Shown one piece after another: positions 22,926 to 34,097 of a stretch of DNA of 64,000 bases (the stretch's first letter is position 1; every line of letters starts with the position of its first letter). The notes beneath the pieces were generated by a model. That model saw nothing but the letters and a program-made list of their open reading frames with translations, ran no database searches and was not told the origin of the DNA. The stretch is from Stomoxys calcitrans (Eukaryota > Arthropoda > Insecta > Diptera > Muscidae): NCBI RefSeq assembly GCF_963082655.1, contig NC_081552.1:190910075-190974074 (forward strand), written 5' to 3'. Made by a program: the position numbers and the translations under genes.

Positions 22926-25100
22926 GACCTACATCAACCTCTGAGCGCCGGACATTTATCCGTCAGAAGAAGGCCGATTGGGCTGGCTTCAGAGAGTACG
23001 CCAATCACCGCTTCAGCGAACCACAGCAAATTCCGAGACATCATCAACGCAGCAGCCGTTCGCTTTGTACCAGCCGGTCGAATACCCGAAGTGTGGGCCA
23101 ATTTTCCGGAGCAGGCTATGATACTCGCAGACGAACGTGATGGGATTCATTGCTCGGACCTCACTAACTCTAGAATCAGCGAGCTGAATCTGGAAATTAA
23201 CAGGGTAGTGAATGAAAATAAGCGGAATTTGTGGCTGGAACACACTTAGGTACCGGTTTATGCAAGTTGTGGTTTACTGTTAAGTCACTCTCGAGCCCCG
23301 GTAGACGAGACGACTGGATCTCAGTCACTTTTGGCGAAGTTATCGTGACTGATCCGAAGAGGTGCGCCTTGTTGCTCAACCGTCAATTTATTGTGCATAC
23401 CGAGAGTGACAGGGCTAGGAGGAGAGCCATTCGCCGTATCCGTGATCTCCATCACAATCTTACCGTGGACGAAGTTTCGAATGACATCCGTGGCGTCAAG
23501 TCATCCAACGCGCTCGTCCAACCCCCAATTTTGGCCAATGGCTCTCTTGCAGGTGTATAGGACAAGAGTTGCCTTTCGTCCCCTTTCAAAACGTTGGATT
23601 TCCCAGTACTCTTAGAGATATTCTTCAGGGGGCTCTAAGTGCGACAGCGAAGTGGTATAGGCGTAAATCCTTCTAAAACAGAAGTATTTTTTTTTTTCAC
23701 CAGGAGATACAAGTTACCTACGGTGGCACCTGTCTCCTTGGTAGGACAGGATGTTTCATTTACTGAAAGCCTAAAATACTTGGGTGTTTTGCTGGACAGG
23801 AAATTGAAATCAAACTTTTTGGAAAGGGCAAGAAAGGCAATTCTTGTCCTATATACCTGCAAGAGAGCAATTGGTAAAGATGCGGGGTTTAAATGGCATA
23901 AACGGACCTATAATGATATATGGTGTTGTGATCTGACGGCGCTTTAAAAGTTCACCTACTGTTCAATATTCGGCCAGAATGGTTTGTTTGTGCATCACAG
24001 ACGCATTGAGGACAACACCATTTGATGCACTGAATTCAATGCTACACCTACTGTCTCTGGATGTTGTGGCTGGGCAAATTGCTGCGACCACTGTTGTGAG
24101 GCTAAGGGAACGTTCTCTTTGGCCATGCGGTGGCTACAAACAATGTTATATCGTTTATACAATGTCCGATATCCCAGGCAGTGTGGATTACACATTGCCA
24201 GAGACGCTTTTTGATAAAAAGTACTGTACCACTATTCCTGATAGAACCGATTGGAACTACGTTATCCCTGGTAATAGAAGCTACATAGACTTCTGGGTCC
24301 AAAATAGACGACCAGGTGGACATTGGGGTGTACTCTGAAGAACTAGGATTGGTTATATCGAGAAGGTAACCCGACCATTGTAGTATGTATCAAGCGGAAA
24401 TCCTTGCGATTAAAAAAGTGGGGAATGGCTTAGATATAATGTTTTTTTGACGACAACTGGCATAAATATCTTCTCGGAGCGCTAGGCAGCCATTAAATCT
24501 CTGGAGAATGTATTTCTGAATTCAAAAACCGCCATTGACTGTTGGCGATCTTTCAACGAACATGGGTGAACAGTTTAAAATTCACTTGTTCTGCATACCG
24601 GTCCAGAGAGATGTCCTGGGGAATAGTGAATCAGATGAGCTTGGAACTACCTTACACATTAAAGGGGAACTCTGTGGTATGCCTTTAGCGACATATAAGA
24701 AGCTAAGTCTTTAGGATCAGGCCCGAAGGGCAACGAATATTAAATGGTCACAAGAGACGGGGTTTCGAACATTCCCAAATTATGTGGCCTAAACTAGACT
24801 TGAATAGGTTCACCGCTTTGCTGTCGCTGGCAAGAACAGACATCTGTCATTGTGTCAGCCATGACAGGTCACTGTCTGATCGGAAAACATCTTGGCAGTC
24901 TGAAGGCTGCAAGTAACGACTTCTGCAGAAGCCGTGAGGACTTCGAGGAAGAAGAGACTATAGAACATCTGCTGTGCGTGTGTCTCGCATTGGCAGTCAG
25001 AAGGAGTTCCACTTTAGGTGGAAGAAAAAGTGCTTGTCTCCCACGTTGTATGGCTGATGGAAATAAAACAACAACTTCTGCGGCCGAATTCTACCTGGCT
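22926..25100 (+). pseudogene. I/LOA-like non-LTR retrotransposon, degenerate
   Basis: The plus strand shows, with frame changes, the linker before RT (AAVRFVPAGRIPEVWANFPE; RRAIRRIRDLHHNLTVDEVS), RT C-terminal parts at 23639-23947 (SLKYLGVLLDRKL), a segment with ALRTTPFDALNSMLHLLSLD at 24003-24060 typical of R1/LOA-group polymerases, RNase H-like pieces near 24250-24350, and a C-terminal Cys motif around 24930-25000. The core RT motifs with the YADD box are deleted. It sits in the HIP1-like intron in the same orientation as the gene. Confidence 0.7.
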
Positions 25101-25577
25101 GGTTGATTGTTGTGGGGGAAAAAAGGCAAAAAGGTGTTATGGCCCACGGTGTCTACCTGGTGACAAACAAAAAAACGACGGCCGTGGTCGAACTCCCGTC
25201 CAGCCGATGTACTGCTGTTGGTGGAGTGTTCGCCGTGTGATCTGCCGGTTCTTACAGGCACCGGTGTACTACAGGTGGTTGTGTAATGGTTGGATTGGAA
25301 AAGTCCCAAAGAAACGTCTGCCAGGGCGGATGTTACTTGAGACGATAATTATCTCTATTGTCTATTGCGGAAAATAGGTAAAAACAAGACAATCTTCTGA
25401 AGCGAGCATTAGCAAATCTGTGATGTGGCCCCGTACAGTATGGTGACTACCCCAATAAAACAAACGGGTACAGGCACCTGGGTCTACACGAGGGCGTACC
25501 GTTAGCATACCCAAGTGTAAATTCCCTATAAAGGAATACAAAATTTAATCCTCAGCCCCTCGAGAACTTTTTAGCCA
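25101..25577. other. Intronic sequence of unknown origin
   Basis: No recognisable protein or repeat apart from retroelement-like flanks. Part of the 4.2-kb intron of the HIP1-like gene. Confidence 0.4.
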
Positions 25578-25848
25578 ATGTGAACAGGGACAAACTTCTC
25601 ACATATCAATGAGTGCAGTCCGATTCAAGTTTAAGATAAGGGGTCTCCTTTTTATAGCCGAGTCCGAATGGCGTGCAGCAGTGCGACACCTCTTTGGAGA
25701 GAAGTTTTACATGGCATAGTACCTCGCAAATGGTGCCAGCATTTGGAGGGGAAAACCACCGATGAAAATTTTTTCTGATGGTCTCGCAAGGATTCGAACC
25801 CAGGCGTTAAGCGTCATAGGCGAACATGCTAGCCTCTGCGCTACATTC
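25578..25848 (-). repeat. tRNA-derived SINE
   Basis: Minus-strand box A (TAGCGCAGAGG, here at 25843-25833) and box B (GGTTCGAATCC, at about 25802-25792) with the usual body. Opposite orientation to the surrounding gene. Confidence 0.85.
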
Positions 25849-26150
25849 GCAAGTTGTGGGGCTGTTTAAAGCGATCTGGATGTTTCAACGGTAGGAACTA
25901 GAAGGCATCCTTCTACTTCAGTTCCTGTCGTCTGAGTCGGATGGCAAACTGCCACTTAAAACTAACCTAGTCTAAGGTTGCAAGAAAAGATTTCTACAGA
26001 AGCTCTGAGGAATAGGAAACAATTGAACATCTGCTGTACTTAAGATTCTTATTTCTTTAAGGATTTGTCTGATTAAGCGTATTTTAACATTCGCAAGTTA
26101 TTTGGCTATTTGAAATCGTTCTGGCTAGTTCAAATGTAGGCACTAGAAAC
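25849..26150 (+). repeat. Non-LTR 3' end fragment
   Basis: Repeats the TTCTACAGAAGC(T/C) and GAACATCTGCTGT blocks of the retroelement at 24920-24975, so it is a second decayed piece of that family. Confidence 0.45.
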
Positions 26151-26296
26151 GCATCTAAATCCCCTATTTAATTAAAATATTTCAGAAGATTAATATCTGC
26201 TTTCCTAATAAATGTATTTTAATGATTTGTTTATTCAATACTTCATATTTTTCTATAATTTTTTTTTTCCTTTCTCCCTATTCTTCTTTTCAACAG

Positions 26297-26732
26297 CTTT
26301 GCACTTTGTTTGGATATTTGCGATTATCTAGAGGATTTGCTACAATTACAGCGTGCCGTATTCCAAAATCTGGCTATGCATAACATCTCTGCGGATTCTA
26401 AAAAAGGCTCCTGTCGCTTGTTGCCACTTGTCACCATTATCGATGAATGTGGCATACTTTATGAGCATTGTGTGACTGTTTTGCAATCATTGCATTATCA
26501 AATGCCCACTGAAGATATCTCCGGTTTGGCGGATCGCTTCAGCAGTGTTATATTCCATGAATTGCTGTACTTCTTTGAGTATGTGCGCTCTAATAATTTG
26601 ACACCGAATTCTGTGGAGATACCAACATTACCGATGGCTGTTCCAATTCAAGTGAATCGAGTCGTAGCAGACTTAAGGCATTTCCCTGAACCAAGTGCGC
26701 CCTCGATAATGGATTTTATGTTAAGTTCTTGA
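26297..26732 (+). CDS. HIP1-like ANTH domain, terminal exon
   Basis: A TTCTTTTCAACAG acceptor precedes 26297. The first base completes the Ser codon from the previous exon, and the frame runs SFALCLDICDYLEDLLQLQ, CRLLPLVTIIDECGILYEH and LADRFSSVIFHELLYFFEYV to IMDFMLSS and a TGA stop at 26730. CRL.PL...I.DC..LY and the D.F....L..FF pattern match the second half of the HIP1 ANTH domain. Known HIP1 proteins (about 1,000 residues) continue with a clathrin-binding region, long coiled coil and I/LWEQ actin-binding domain; none of these follow. With the stop and AATAAA 18 bp beyond, this appears to be a short ANTH-only protein or isoform, unless an unseen splice donor leads to further exons. Confidence 0.82.
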
Positions 26733-26749
26733 TGAATATGTATAAACAA

Positions 26750-26755
26750 AATAAA
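26750..26755 (+). terminator. Poly(A) signal AATAAA of HIP1-like gene
   Basis: AATAAA begins 18 bp after the TGA of the terminal exon, in A-rich sequence. The short distance would give a very short 3' UTR. Confidence 0.6.
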
Positions 26756-27180
26756 GTTAATGAAAACAAAAAATGCTGGACTGAGAAGATAATGGTCTTA
26801 GATTTTCGTCAGTCGAACCCAATGATGTACTGAAGGCAATAAAGCTAATTGTATAATATTTTGTCCATTTACGAAAAAAGAAAAAGAAGTAAGTACAGAT
26901 AAATCAGGAAAATTCGACGTTTTGATACCATAAATATTTGCAATGTGTCAATATGCAAATGCAAACATTATCAGTTGGAACTAATTGTTGAGGATCTCTA
27001 TATAAAACTCTGAAACGAAATACACTGGGAAGACAAAGGAATAGAAAAACGGAACCTGGCATACACTTTAAGTTTCATGATTTGTGAATTTGCACCTGGA
27101 ATGTCAGAACTCGCAATATAAATACTGACGGCTGTACAAGAAAAGTTTATGATTGGTATTACTAGCTTACAGGAAATATG
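26756..27180. other. Unique-looking sequence, nothing recognised
   Basis: Sequence downstream of the HIP1-like gene, AT-rich, no coding exon or known repeat seen. Confidence 0.45.
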
Positions 27181-27239
27181 ATGTGTTGACTGGCAAGGGA
27201 TAGCTGTGAGCACCGCACGGGCGTTCAGCTTAGCTGTGA

Positions 27240-27310
27240 GCTTCCGGGCCAGTCCACAGATTGCGTATAGTGGAATGCTACATACGGAGTAGCTACAACA
27301 GCAACTGTAA
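27240..27310 (+). repeat. Fragment of (CAA)n-tailed non-LTR 3' UTR
   Basis: Short piece with GATTGCGTATAGTGGAATGC..GTAGCTACAACAGCAAC, related to 21141-21430. Confidence 0.5.
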
Positions 27311-27317
27311 CTTTGCC

Positions 27318-27435
27318 CTTGAACATTCCACTAAGGAACTGGGGCAAACTTCTCATATATAAGTGAGTGCTGCCCGATTCAAATTTAAAGCTCAATGATA
27401 GGCTTCTTTTACAGCCAAGTCCGAACGGTGTGCCG
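27318..27435 (-). repeat. SINE fragment (3' part)
   Basis: Minus-strand SINE body: ACATTCCACTAAGGAAC, GGCAAACTTCTCATAT, and the CCGAACGG.GTGCCG block; no pol III boxes. Confidence 0.7.
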
Positions 27436-27451
27436 CCCTAAGCTCCCAACC

Positions 27452-27600
27452 AACAGTGGGAGAAAATCGAAAAAAACTAGTAAAAAATATGCCGTGTGAG
27501 ATCGGGTAGAGGTATATCTTTGAAATTTGGAATGGTTAGAGCTGAGGTTAGCAAGATCGTTTGCAAAGAACTTAGGCTCAAAAAGACAGATGATAGTTTT
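27452..27600 (+). mobile_element. End fragment of the Transib-like foldback family
   Basis: AACAGTGGGAGAAAATC then, after a 23-base spacer, AAAAAATAT, matching the left end of the element at 41604 and about 100 bases beyond (GAAATTTGGAATGGTTAGAGC). The first base of the heptamer is A instead of C, and no second end is found. Confidence 0.7.
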
Positions 27601-27636
27601 TGTTAATCAGTTGAGACCCAATAAAAACAAAATACA

Positions 27637-29385
27637 ACAAGTAAAAAGGCGTTAAATTAGGCCGGGCCGAACTTTGGATACCCACCACCTCGGGTATATA
27701 TGCAAACCACCTTTCGTCATAATCCGGTGAAAAATGCATAATTTATGCTATATCGAAATATGGTCCGATTTGGACCACATTCGGCACGGATATTGACTGG
27801 TCTAATATTGGTTTTTTTGGTAGCCATATCCAAATATAGACCGATATGAACCATATACGAAACGGATGTCGAAAAGCCTAACATAAGTCACTGTGTCAAA
27901 TTTGAGCGAAATCGGATTATAAATGTGCCTTTTATGGGGCCAAAACTTTAAATGGAGAGATCGGTCTATATGGCAGCTATATCCAAATCTGAACTGATCT
28001 GGGCCAAATTGAAGAAAGATGTCAAAGGCACCAACACAATTAACTGTCCTAAATTTCGGCGAAATCGGACAATAAATGTGCCTTTTATGGGTCCAAAACT
28101 TTAAATCGAGAGATCGGCCTATATGGCAGCTATACCCAAATCTGAACCGGTCTGGGCCAAATTGTTGAAAGTTGTCGTAGAGCCTAACGCAATTCACAGT
28201 CTCAAATTTCGGCGAAATCGGACAATAAAGGCGCCTTTTATGGGTCCTAGACATTAAATCGGCGGATCGGTCTATATGGCAGCTATTTTCAAATCTGAAC
28301 TGATCTGAGCCAAATTGTTGAAAGTTGTCGTAGAGCCTAACGCAACTCACTGTCCCAAATTTCGGCGAAATCGAACAATAAAGGCGCATTTTATGGGCCC
28401 TAGACTTTAAATCAAGTGATCGGTCTATATGGTAGCTATATCCAAAATCTGAACCGATATGGGCCAAACTGTAGAAAGTTGTCCTAGAGCCTAACGCAAC
28501 TCACAGTCCCAAATTTCGGCGAAATTGGACAATAAAGGCATCTTTTACGCGCCCTAGACCTTAAATCGAAAGATCGGTCTATATGGCAGCTATATCCAAA
28601 TGTGGACCGATCTGAGCTAAATTGCAGAAAGTTGTCGAAGAGCCTAACGCAACTCACTGTCCCAAATTTCGGCGAAATCGGACAATAAAGGGGCCTTTTA
28701 CGCGCCCTAGATCTTAAATCGAAAGATCGGTCTATATGGCAGCTATATCCAAATCTGGACCGATCTGTGCCATATCGAAGAAAGATGTCGAGGGGCCTAA
28801 CACAACTCACTGTCCCAAATTTCGGCGACATCGGACAATAACAGCGCCTTTTAGGGTCCAAACCCTTAAATCGAGAGATCGGTCTATATGGCAACTATAT
28901 CCAAATCTAGACCGATCTATGCTATATCGAAAAAAGATGTCGAAGAGCCTAACATAACTTACTGTCCCAAATTTTAGCAAAATCGAACAATAAATGCGCC
29001 TTTTATGGGCCCCAAGACCCTAAATCGGCGAATCGGTCTATATGGCAGCTGTATCCAAATCTGGACCGATCTAGGCCAAATTAAAAAAGGGTGTTGACTG
29101 GCCTAACAGAACTCACTGTCCTAAATTTCAGCAAAATCGGATAATAAATGTGGCTATTATGGCCATAAAACCCTAAATCGGCGGATCGGTCTATATGGGG
29201 GCTATATCCAGATATAGTCCGAACTTAACCTGTTAATGGAAAAAAAGAATCTGTCCAAAGTTTCAGCTCAATATCTCTATTTTTAAAGACTGTAGCGTGA
29301 TTTCAACAGACGGACAGGGCTAGATCGTCTCAGATTTTTACGGTGATCAAGAAACCCCCCTCCGTCGGTGGTGGGTATAAAAATA
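27637..29385 (+). mobile_element. Complete 153-bp array element, about 1.75 kb
   Basis: Head AACAAGTAAAAAGGCG with GGCCGGGCCGAACTTTGG, tail ending GTCGGTGGTGGGTATAAAAA. The TCTATATGG block falls at 27965, 28118, 28271, 28424, 28578, 28731 and 28883 (steps 153,153,153,154,153,152). Because 153 is 51 codons, the minus strand stays open over several units without being a gene. Confidence 0.87.
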
Positions 29386-29428
29386 GAGGTAGAGGTACCA
29401 AAGAAGTGGTGTAGGGTATAAAAACAAG

Positions 29429-30338
29429 TAAAAACGCATTGAGTTCGGCCGGGCCGAGCTTTGCATACCCACTATCTCGGATATATATATATTAACCTCG
29501 TTACGACAAGTCTGGTAAAAAAATACAGCTATATCGAAATATGGTCCGATCTGCACCAAACTCGACTTGGCTTTGTTTTCTTGCCCCTAAACCTTCAATC
29601 AGGTGATCGATATATATGGCAGCTATATCGAAATATAGTGCGATCTTGACCATACTCGGTACGAATGACAGGGGAGCTAACATAGCCCACCGTGCTAAAT
29701 TTCAGCGAAATCTATTAATAAATGCGCGTATTGTGGGCCCATGAACATAAATCGGGAGATCCGTATATATGGCAGCTATATCAAAATGTAAACCGATCTG
29801 GGCCATATTGAAGACGGATGTCGAAGAGCCTTACGCAACTCACTGTGCTTAATTTCAGTGAAATCGGGTTATAAATGCGTATTTTGTGGATCCAAGACCC
29901 TAAATCGGGAGATCGGTATATATGACAGCTATATACAAATATAGACTTATCTGAGCCGTATTAAACACGGATGACGAATGGCCTAACACAACTTGCATTC
30001 CACTAAGGAACAGGGGCAAACTTCTTACATATCAATGAGTGCAGTCCGATTCAAGTTTTGAGCTCAATGATAAGGGGCCTCCTTTTTATAGCTGTGTCCG
30101 AACGGCGTGCCTCAGTCATTTCAGCGAAACCGGATAATAAATGTGGATTTAATGGGCCTAAGACCTTAAATCAGTAGATCGGTCTATATGGGGAAATCGG
30201 CAGACCGGTCTATATGAGGAAGAAAAAAACCATGCAAAGTTTATCTTCATTTTTAAGACTGTAGCATGATTTCAACAGACAGACGAACGTCTTAGATTTT
30301 TTTTTATGAATATACCCCAATGCTTCGGTGGTGGAAAT
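29429..30338 (+). mobile_element. 153-bp array element with embedded SINE fragment
   Basis: Head AACAAGTAAAAACGCATTGAG, TTCGGCCGGGCCGAGC, then about four units and a shortened tail ending TGCTTCGGTGGTGG. A minus-strand SINE piece (29998-30112) interrupts one unit. Confidence 0.8.
29998..30112 (-). repeat. SINE fragment inside array element
   Basis: CATTCCACTAAGGAACAGGG to GTCCGAACGGCGTGCC, the 3' half of the SINE, no box A or B. Confidence 0.75.
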
Positions 30339-30344
30339 TTAATA

Positions 30345-31055
30345 AGTAAAAGCGCACTAAGTTCGGCCGGGCCGAATCTTGGAAACCCACCAATATGGAT
30401 TCTGCTAAAAATGTACACAAAATAAATTTAGTTGAAGGGCATAATTTTACTCTACATACCACATTCCTGCCAAACCAGGCAAACTTTGAACCGTCTAGGA
30501 ACCCAACAAGGATAATCGACAGAACGGTTATAACAGGTTATAGATCGATTTGGACCGTACTTGGTCAGTTATTGGAAGTCGTCACAGAACACTATGTGTA
30601 AAATTTCAGCCAAATCGGGCAAAATTTTCGGCTTCAAGGGGTTGAAGATGTTAAATCGGGCGATCGGCTCATATGTGAGCTATAACAGGTTATAGGCCTA
30701 TTTGGACCATACTTGGCACAGTTGCTGGAAGTCGTAGGAGAACATTACACGCAAAATTTCAGCCAAATCGGGCATAAATTGCGGCTTCTAAGGATTAAAG
30801 AATTGAAATCCGGAGATCGGTTTATATGGGAGCTCTATCCAAATCTGAACTTCTATGGCCCATTTGCATTCCCCGATCTACATCAATAAGAAGTGTCTGT
30901 GCAAAATTTCAAGCGGCTAGCTTTGCGCGTTTGACCGCTATCGTGATTTCGACAGACGGATCGGATCGTCTCAGAATGCCAAGACGATCAATAATATATA
31001 CACTTTATGGGGTCACAGATCAATATTTCGAAAAGATACAAACGGAATGACTAGA
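30345..31055 (+). mobile_element. 153-bp array element, third in a head-to-tail series
   Basis: Head AATAAGTAAAAGCGCACTAAG and TTCGGCCGGGCCGAATC, about three units with GTTGGAAGTC-type blocks, tail with GACAGACGGATCGGATCG and ACAAACGGAATGACTAG; the final hairpin is missing. Confidence 0.8.
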
Positions 31056-31079
31056 TTAGATAAGACAAGGTTAGTTTTA

Positions 31080-31200
31080 ATGGAGGAAATCGGCGTAGCA
31101 TGAGCCACCAGTTGTACGACGAGTAAGAAAAATCAGATTACATTTGAAGAAATCAACAGTGGAAGAACATTTTTGCGAGTTTTAGGCTAGGTTGAAAAGA
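31080..31200 (+). pseudogene. 3' end of endonuclease/RT retroelement, fragment
   Basis: Reads (G)EN.RSMSHQLYDE then a short tail, the same block as MNHELYDDD in the 9.0-13.4 kb copy and at 33590-33665. Confidence 0.55.
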
Positions 31201-33525
31201 GGGTGCGGATATAAATCCGCCCCATGCCACTAACGACATACATCTTAGTCAGCAATCGGCTTGTTCGTCTCTCTGAATACTAAAAAAGTAACCCTGAAAA
31301 AGAAAATCTAAGTTAAGAATTCCGTGCTACTTACAAAATTCTTAATTGTTTTCCATATCACGCCCCTAAGTTGGTTCATGTCTGGTATTGTGTCCCCACC
31401 TAAGCACCGGTGTCTGTTAGCCGCGAAAGCCGGGCAATGACATACGAAATACTCCAACGTCTTATCATCTTCCCCACATGCCCTACACATGCTCTCCCTT
31501 GCCGCACCGATTTTGCATAAGTGAGCTCGTAGTCCTATGTGTCCCGTTATGACATCCAAAGCTATACTGACATTCGATCTCTCACGATCCGGATCACGCC
31601 GTCCTAACGACTGTTTCGTTGTTTCACAGTGTTACATGTGCGTTCTTCGCCCACGCCCTTAAATCGGACTGCGTCGACCCGAAAGGCTTCGGCTTAACCA
31701 AGTTTATTGACGGCAGTCATTTGGCCTTCACCGCCAAATCATCTGCCCTTTCATTCCTCCTTACTCCGTTATGGACCGGCAACCAAACGATGCGGATTGC
31801 GCCATCCTCAGAGAAGGCGTTAATCTCCTTCTTACACTGCAAGACTGTTCGTGACCTTATCATCCTGGTTTACTGTCCGTAAAGATGTTCACACTCGGAG
31901 TCCTCGCGTTAGTACCACACCACCTCACGCATTCCCTGATTGCCGAATCTCCGATTGCAGGACCGTATTATGGTCAGGCAGTCTACAACAGATCTCAGTC
32001 CCTGGGTTCTCAATGTAGAACCCCAGGCCCACTATGTCTTCTAGCTTTGATCCATCCGTGTAGCATAATATTCCAGATGGCAATACTAAGGTTCCGTCAA
32101 TCCAAGACTATGCTGCTGGCAGCAGTGCCTCGCACTCGACCTCAAGTGTCGTCTCAGGTATCCGATCGGAAGCCTCTTCTATTCCTTCCTGGTTTCCTAT
32201 CGTCGCCTCGATTATACCGCGATGGTATGACCTGCTTCTATCCTCTACCCATTCTCCCATCGCCTTAAGTCTTATAGCCGCAATGGCAGCCTCACACTTA
32301 ATCTGTGTGTCTATGAGTTGGATATTTAGAATAGTCTCCAGTGCCCCTGTGGGCGTGGTCCTCATCGCTCCGCCTATGGTAAGATAACAAGTTCTCTGAA
32401 CCTGTTGTATTATCCTAACGTTGTACTTTTTCTCCATCGCAGTCCACCAAATTACTGAAGCGTAACTAAGTATTGGTCTAATCACGCTCATGTAGAGCCA
32501 GTCGCCTATCCTCAGATTCCCATACCATTTCCAGCCTACGGCCCGTCTATATAGGGCCCAACATCTGTGAGCCTTTCCGGTACGCTCCTGAATATAACTA
32601 CTTCCAATTCAGTTTCCTGTCCAAGATCATTCCTATGTATTTGACCTTGCCAGATAACGAAATCGTTCTATTGAAGAAACATGGTGCGTTAAATTGGCCT
32701 ACCTTTGCCTTTGCGTGGACAAGCAGATTTTGGTCTCTTATGGGTTAACATTGAGACCCCTAGGGCTAGCCCAGTCGTATGCCATCTGCAGAACCCATTC
32801 GGCCCATCTTTATAGCTGGTTCGGATCCTTACCCCTAGAAGTATTATAACAGGATGGGTTCAAACTCCTTCTCAAGCAGCATCCGTAATAGGTCATTTGT
32901 GACCACCCGGTCACGCATAGGAGTGGCGATTAAATGCCGCCCTGTACTTTCTCCCTTATATTAATGTCATGGGATCCACAATTGATCCATCTGTTCCTTA
33001 ACATATGGTTTATCCACTATCTAAGGACCTGGTACTGGTCTAAGGATTGGATCAATGTGTCGGTCCGCACATTATTACGTCTTGGCATCAATGGATTCTT
33101 CTATTTTATGCAAAATCCCGTCCAGGGCAGTCTCCACCGACCTGTTCGTATTTAAGCAGTTCGCTAGATGTTCTCCTCTTTATCACGGTATCCACAATGC
33201 GTTCCATGGTTTTGAGTAGAAAGGGCGTAATGCTTATAGGCCTGTAGGCCTTTGGTGTCGCATAACTTGCCTTGCCGGGCGTGGGTATAAACACCACACT
33301 TGCCTCCTACCAGTTTTTTGAAGTATAAGCAAGTCTTAGGCATGCTGTGAAAGTACAGGCCAAATGGGGCGCCAGATAGTAAACCTCCTTCTGTAGTAAC
33401 GGCGACATAAATTGTTTGAAGCTCCTCATGGCTTCATTTACCTCTTCATTTACTTCTGTAATGATAAGCCTTCGATCAATCTCACTATTCCCAGATTCCG
33501 GTGTCTTCGTAAGTCCCGTCGTAAC
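31200..33525 (-). pseudogene. R1/LOA-like retrotransposon, RT through C-terminal Cys domain
   Basis: The minus strand from 33520 gives a linker (EVNEEVNEAMRSFKQF), the RT N-terminus at 33297-33106 (VFIPTPGKASYATPKAYRPI), then frameshifted core. From 32491 it gives the thumb region (RPILSYASVIWWTAMEKKYN; RTTPTGALETILNIQLID), then RNase H pieces, and at 31559-31308 the C-terminal Cys/His region (ITGHIGLRAHLCKIGAARES; CRACGEDDKTLEYFVCHCPA). This is the most complete copy of this family in the window but has many stops. Confidence 0.75.
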
Positions 33526-33529
33526 ATGT

Positions 33530-33740
33530 TGAAAAAGGACCTTTAAAATAGTTTGGCCACAGAACCTAAGATGTTCGAGAGAAAGATTCTTTGTAAACTT
33601 TATGGACCAATCAGCTTTGATGGAGAAAATCGGCGTCATATGAACCATGAGTTGTACCGCGAGTAACAAAAAGAAGATTACATTTCAAGAAATCAACAGT
33701 GGATGAAAATTTTTGCGAGTCTTAGAGAGCACAAGTTTCA
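33530..33740 (+). pseudogene. 3' end of endonuclease/RT retroelement, fragment
   Basis: The plus strand reads MFERKILCKLYGPISFDGEN and RRHMNHELYRE, matching the C-terminal region at 12950-13030 of the larger copy. Confidence 0.65.
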
Positions 33741-34097
33741 CTTGCCAAATTCCAGCCAAATCGTGCGAAAATTGAGGATTCTAGGAGTTCAAAAACCCAA
33801 ATTAGGGGGATCGGTTCATATGGGGGCTATATCCATTTATGGACCTAGGTGACGGGCTTCTAGAGGCTAAAGAATTTAAATCAGCGGAACGATGGCATTA
33901 GCTATATCCCAATCCTAGGCCAAAATAGTCTATTTGTAGTCTTCAAAGACCGAAACCAATAAGAAATATCTGACCAACGCTCCATAGATAAGGGTTCTTA
34001 GAATAAATCCTGTTTAAAGCAACTAATTTTCCTTGGCGGGCAATGTTTTAAACAAATTATTTTACAAATACATGGTTGTCATCAACGAAAAGGAGAT
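33741..34097. repeat. Degenerate 153-bp array remnant and unassigned sequence
   Basis: 33740-33960 has recognisable but diverged unit blocks (GGGGGATCGGTTCATATGGG, GGGGCTATATCC). 33990-34090 shows nothing. Confidence 0.5.

Noticed and set aside
27802..28894. Long minus-strand frames of 221 and 136 residues with a 51-residue protein repeat
   Set aside because: They follow the 153-bp minisatellite; 153 is divisible by three, so stop-free units stay open by chance. No start context, splice sites or domain.
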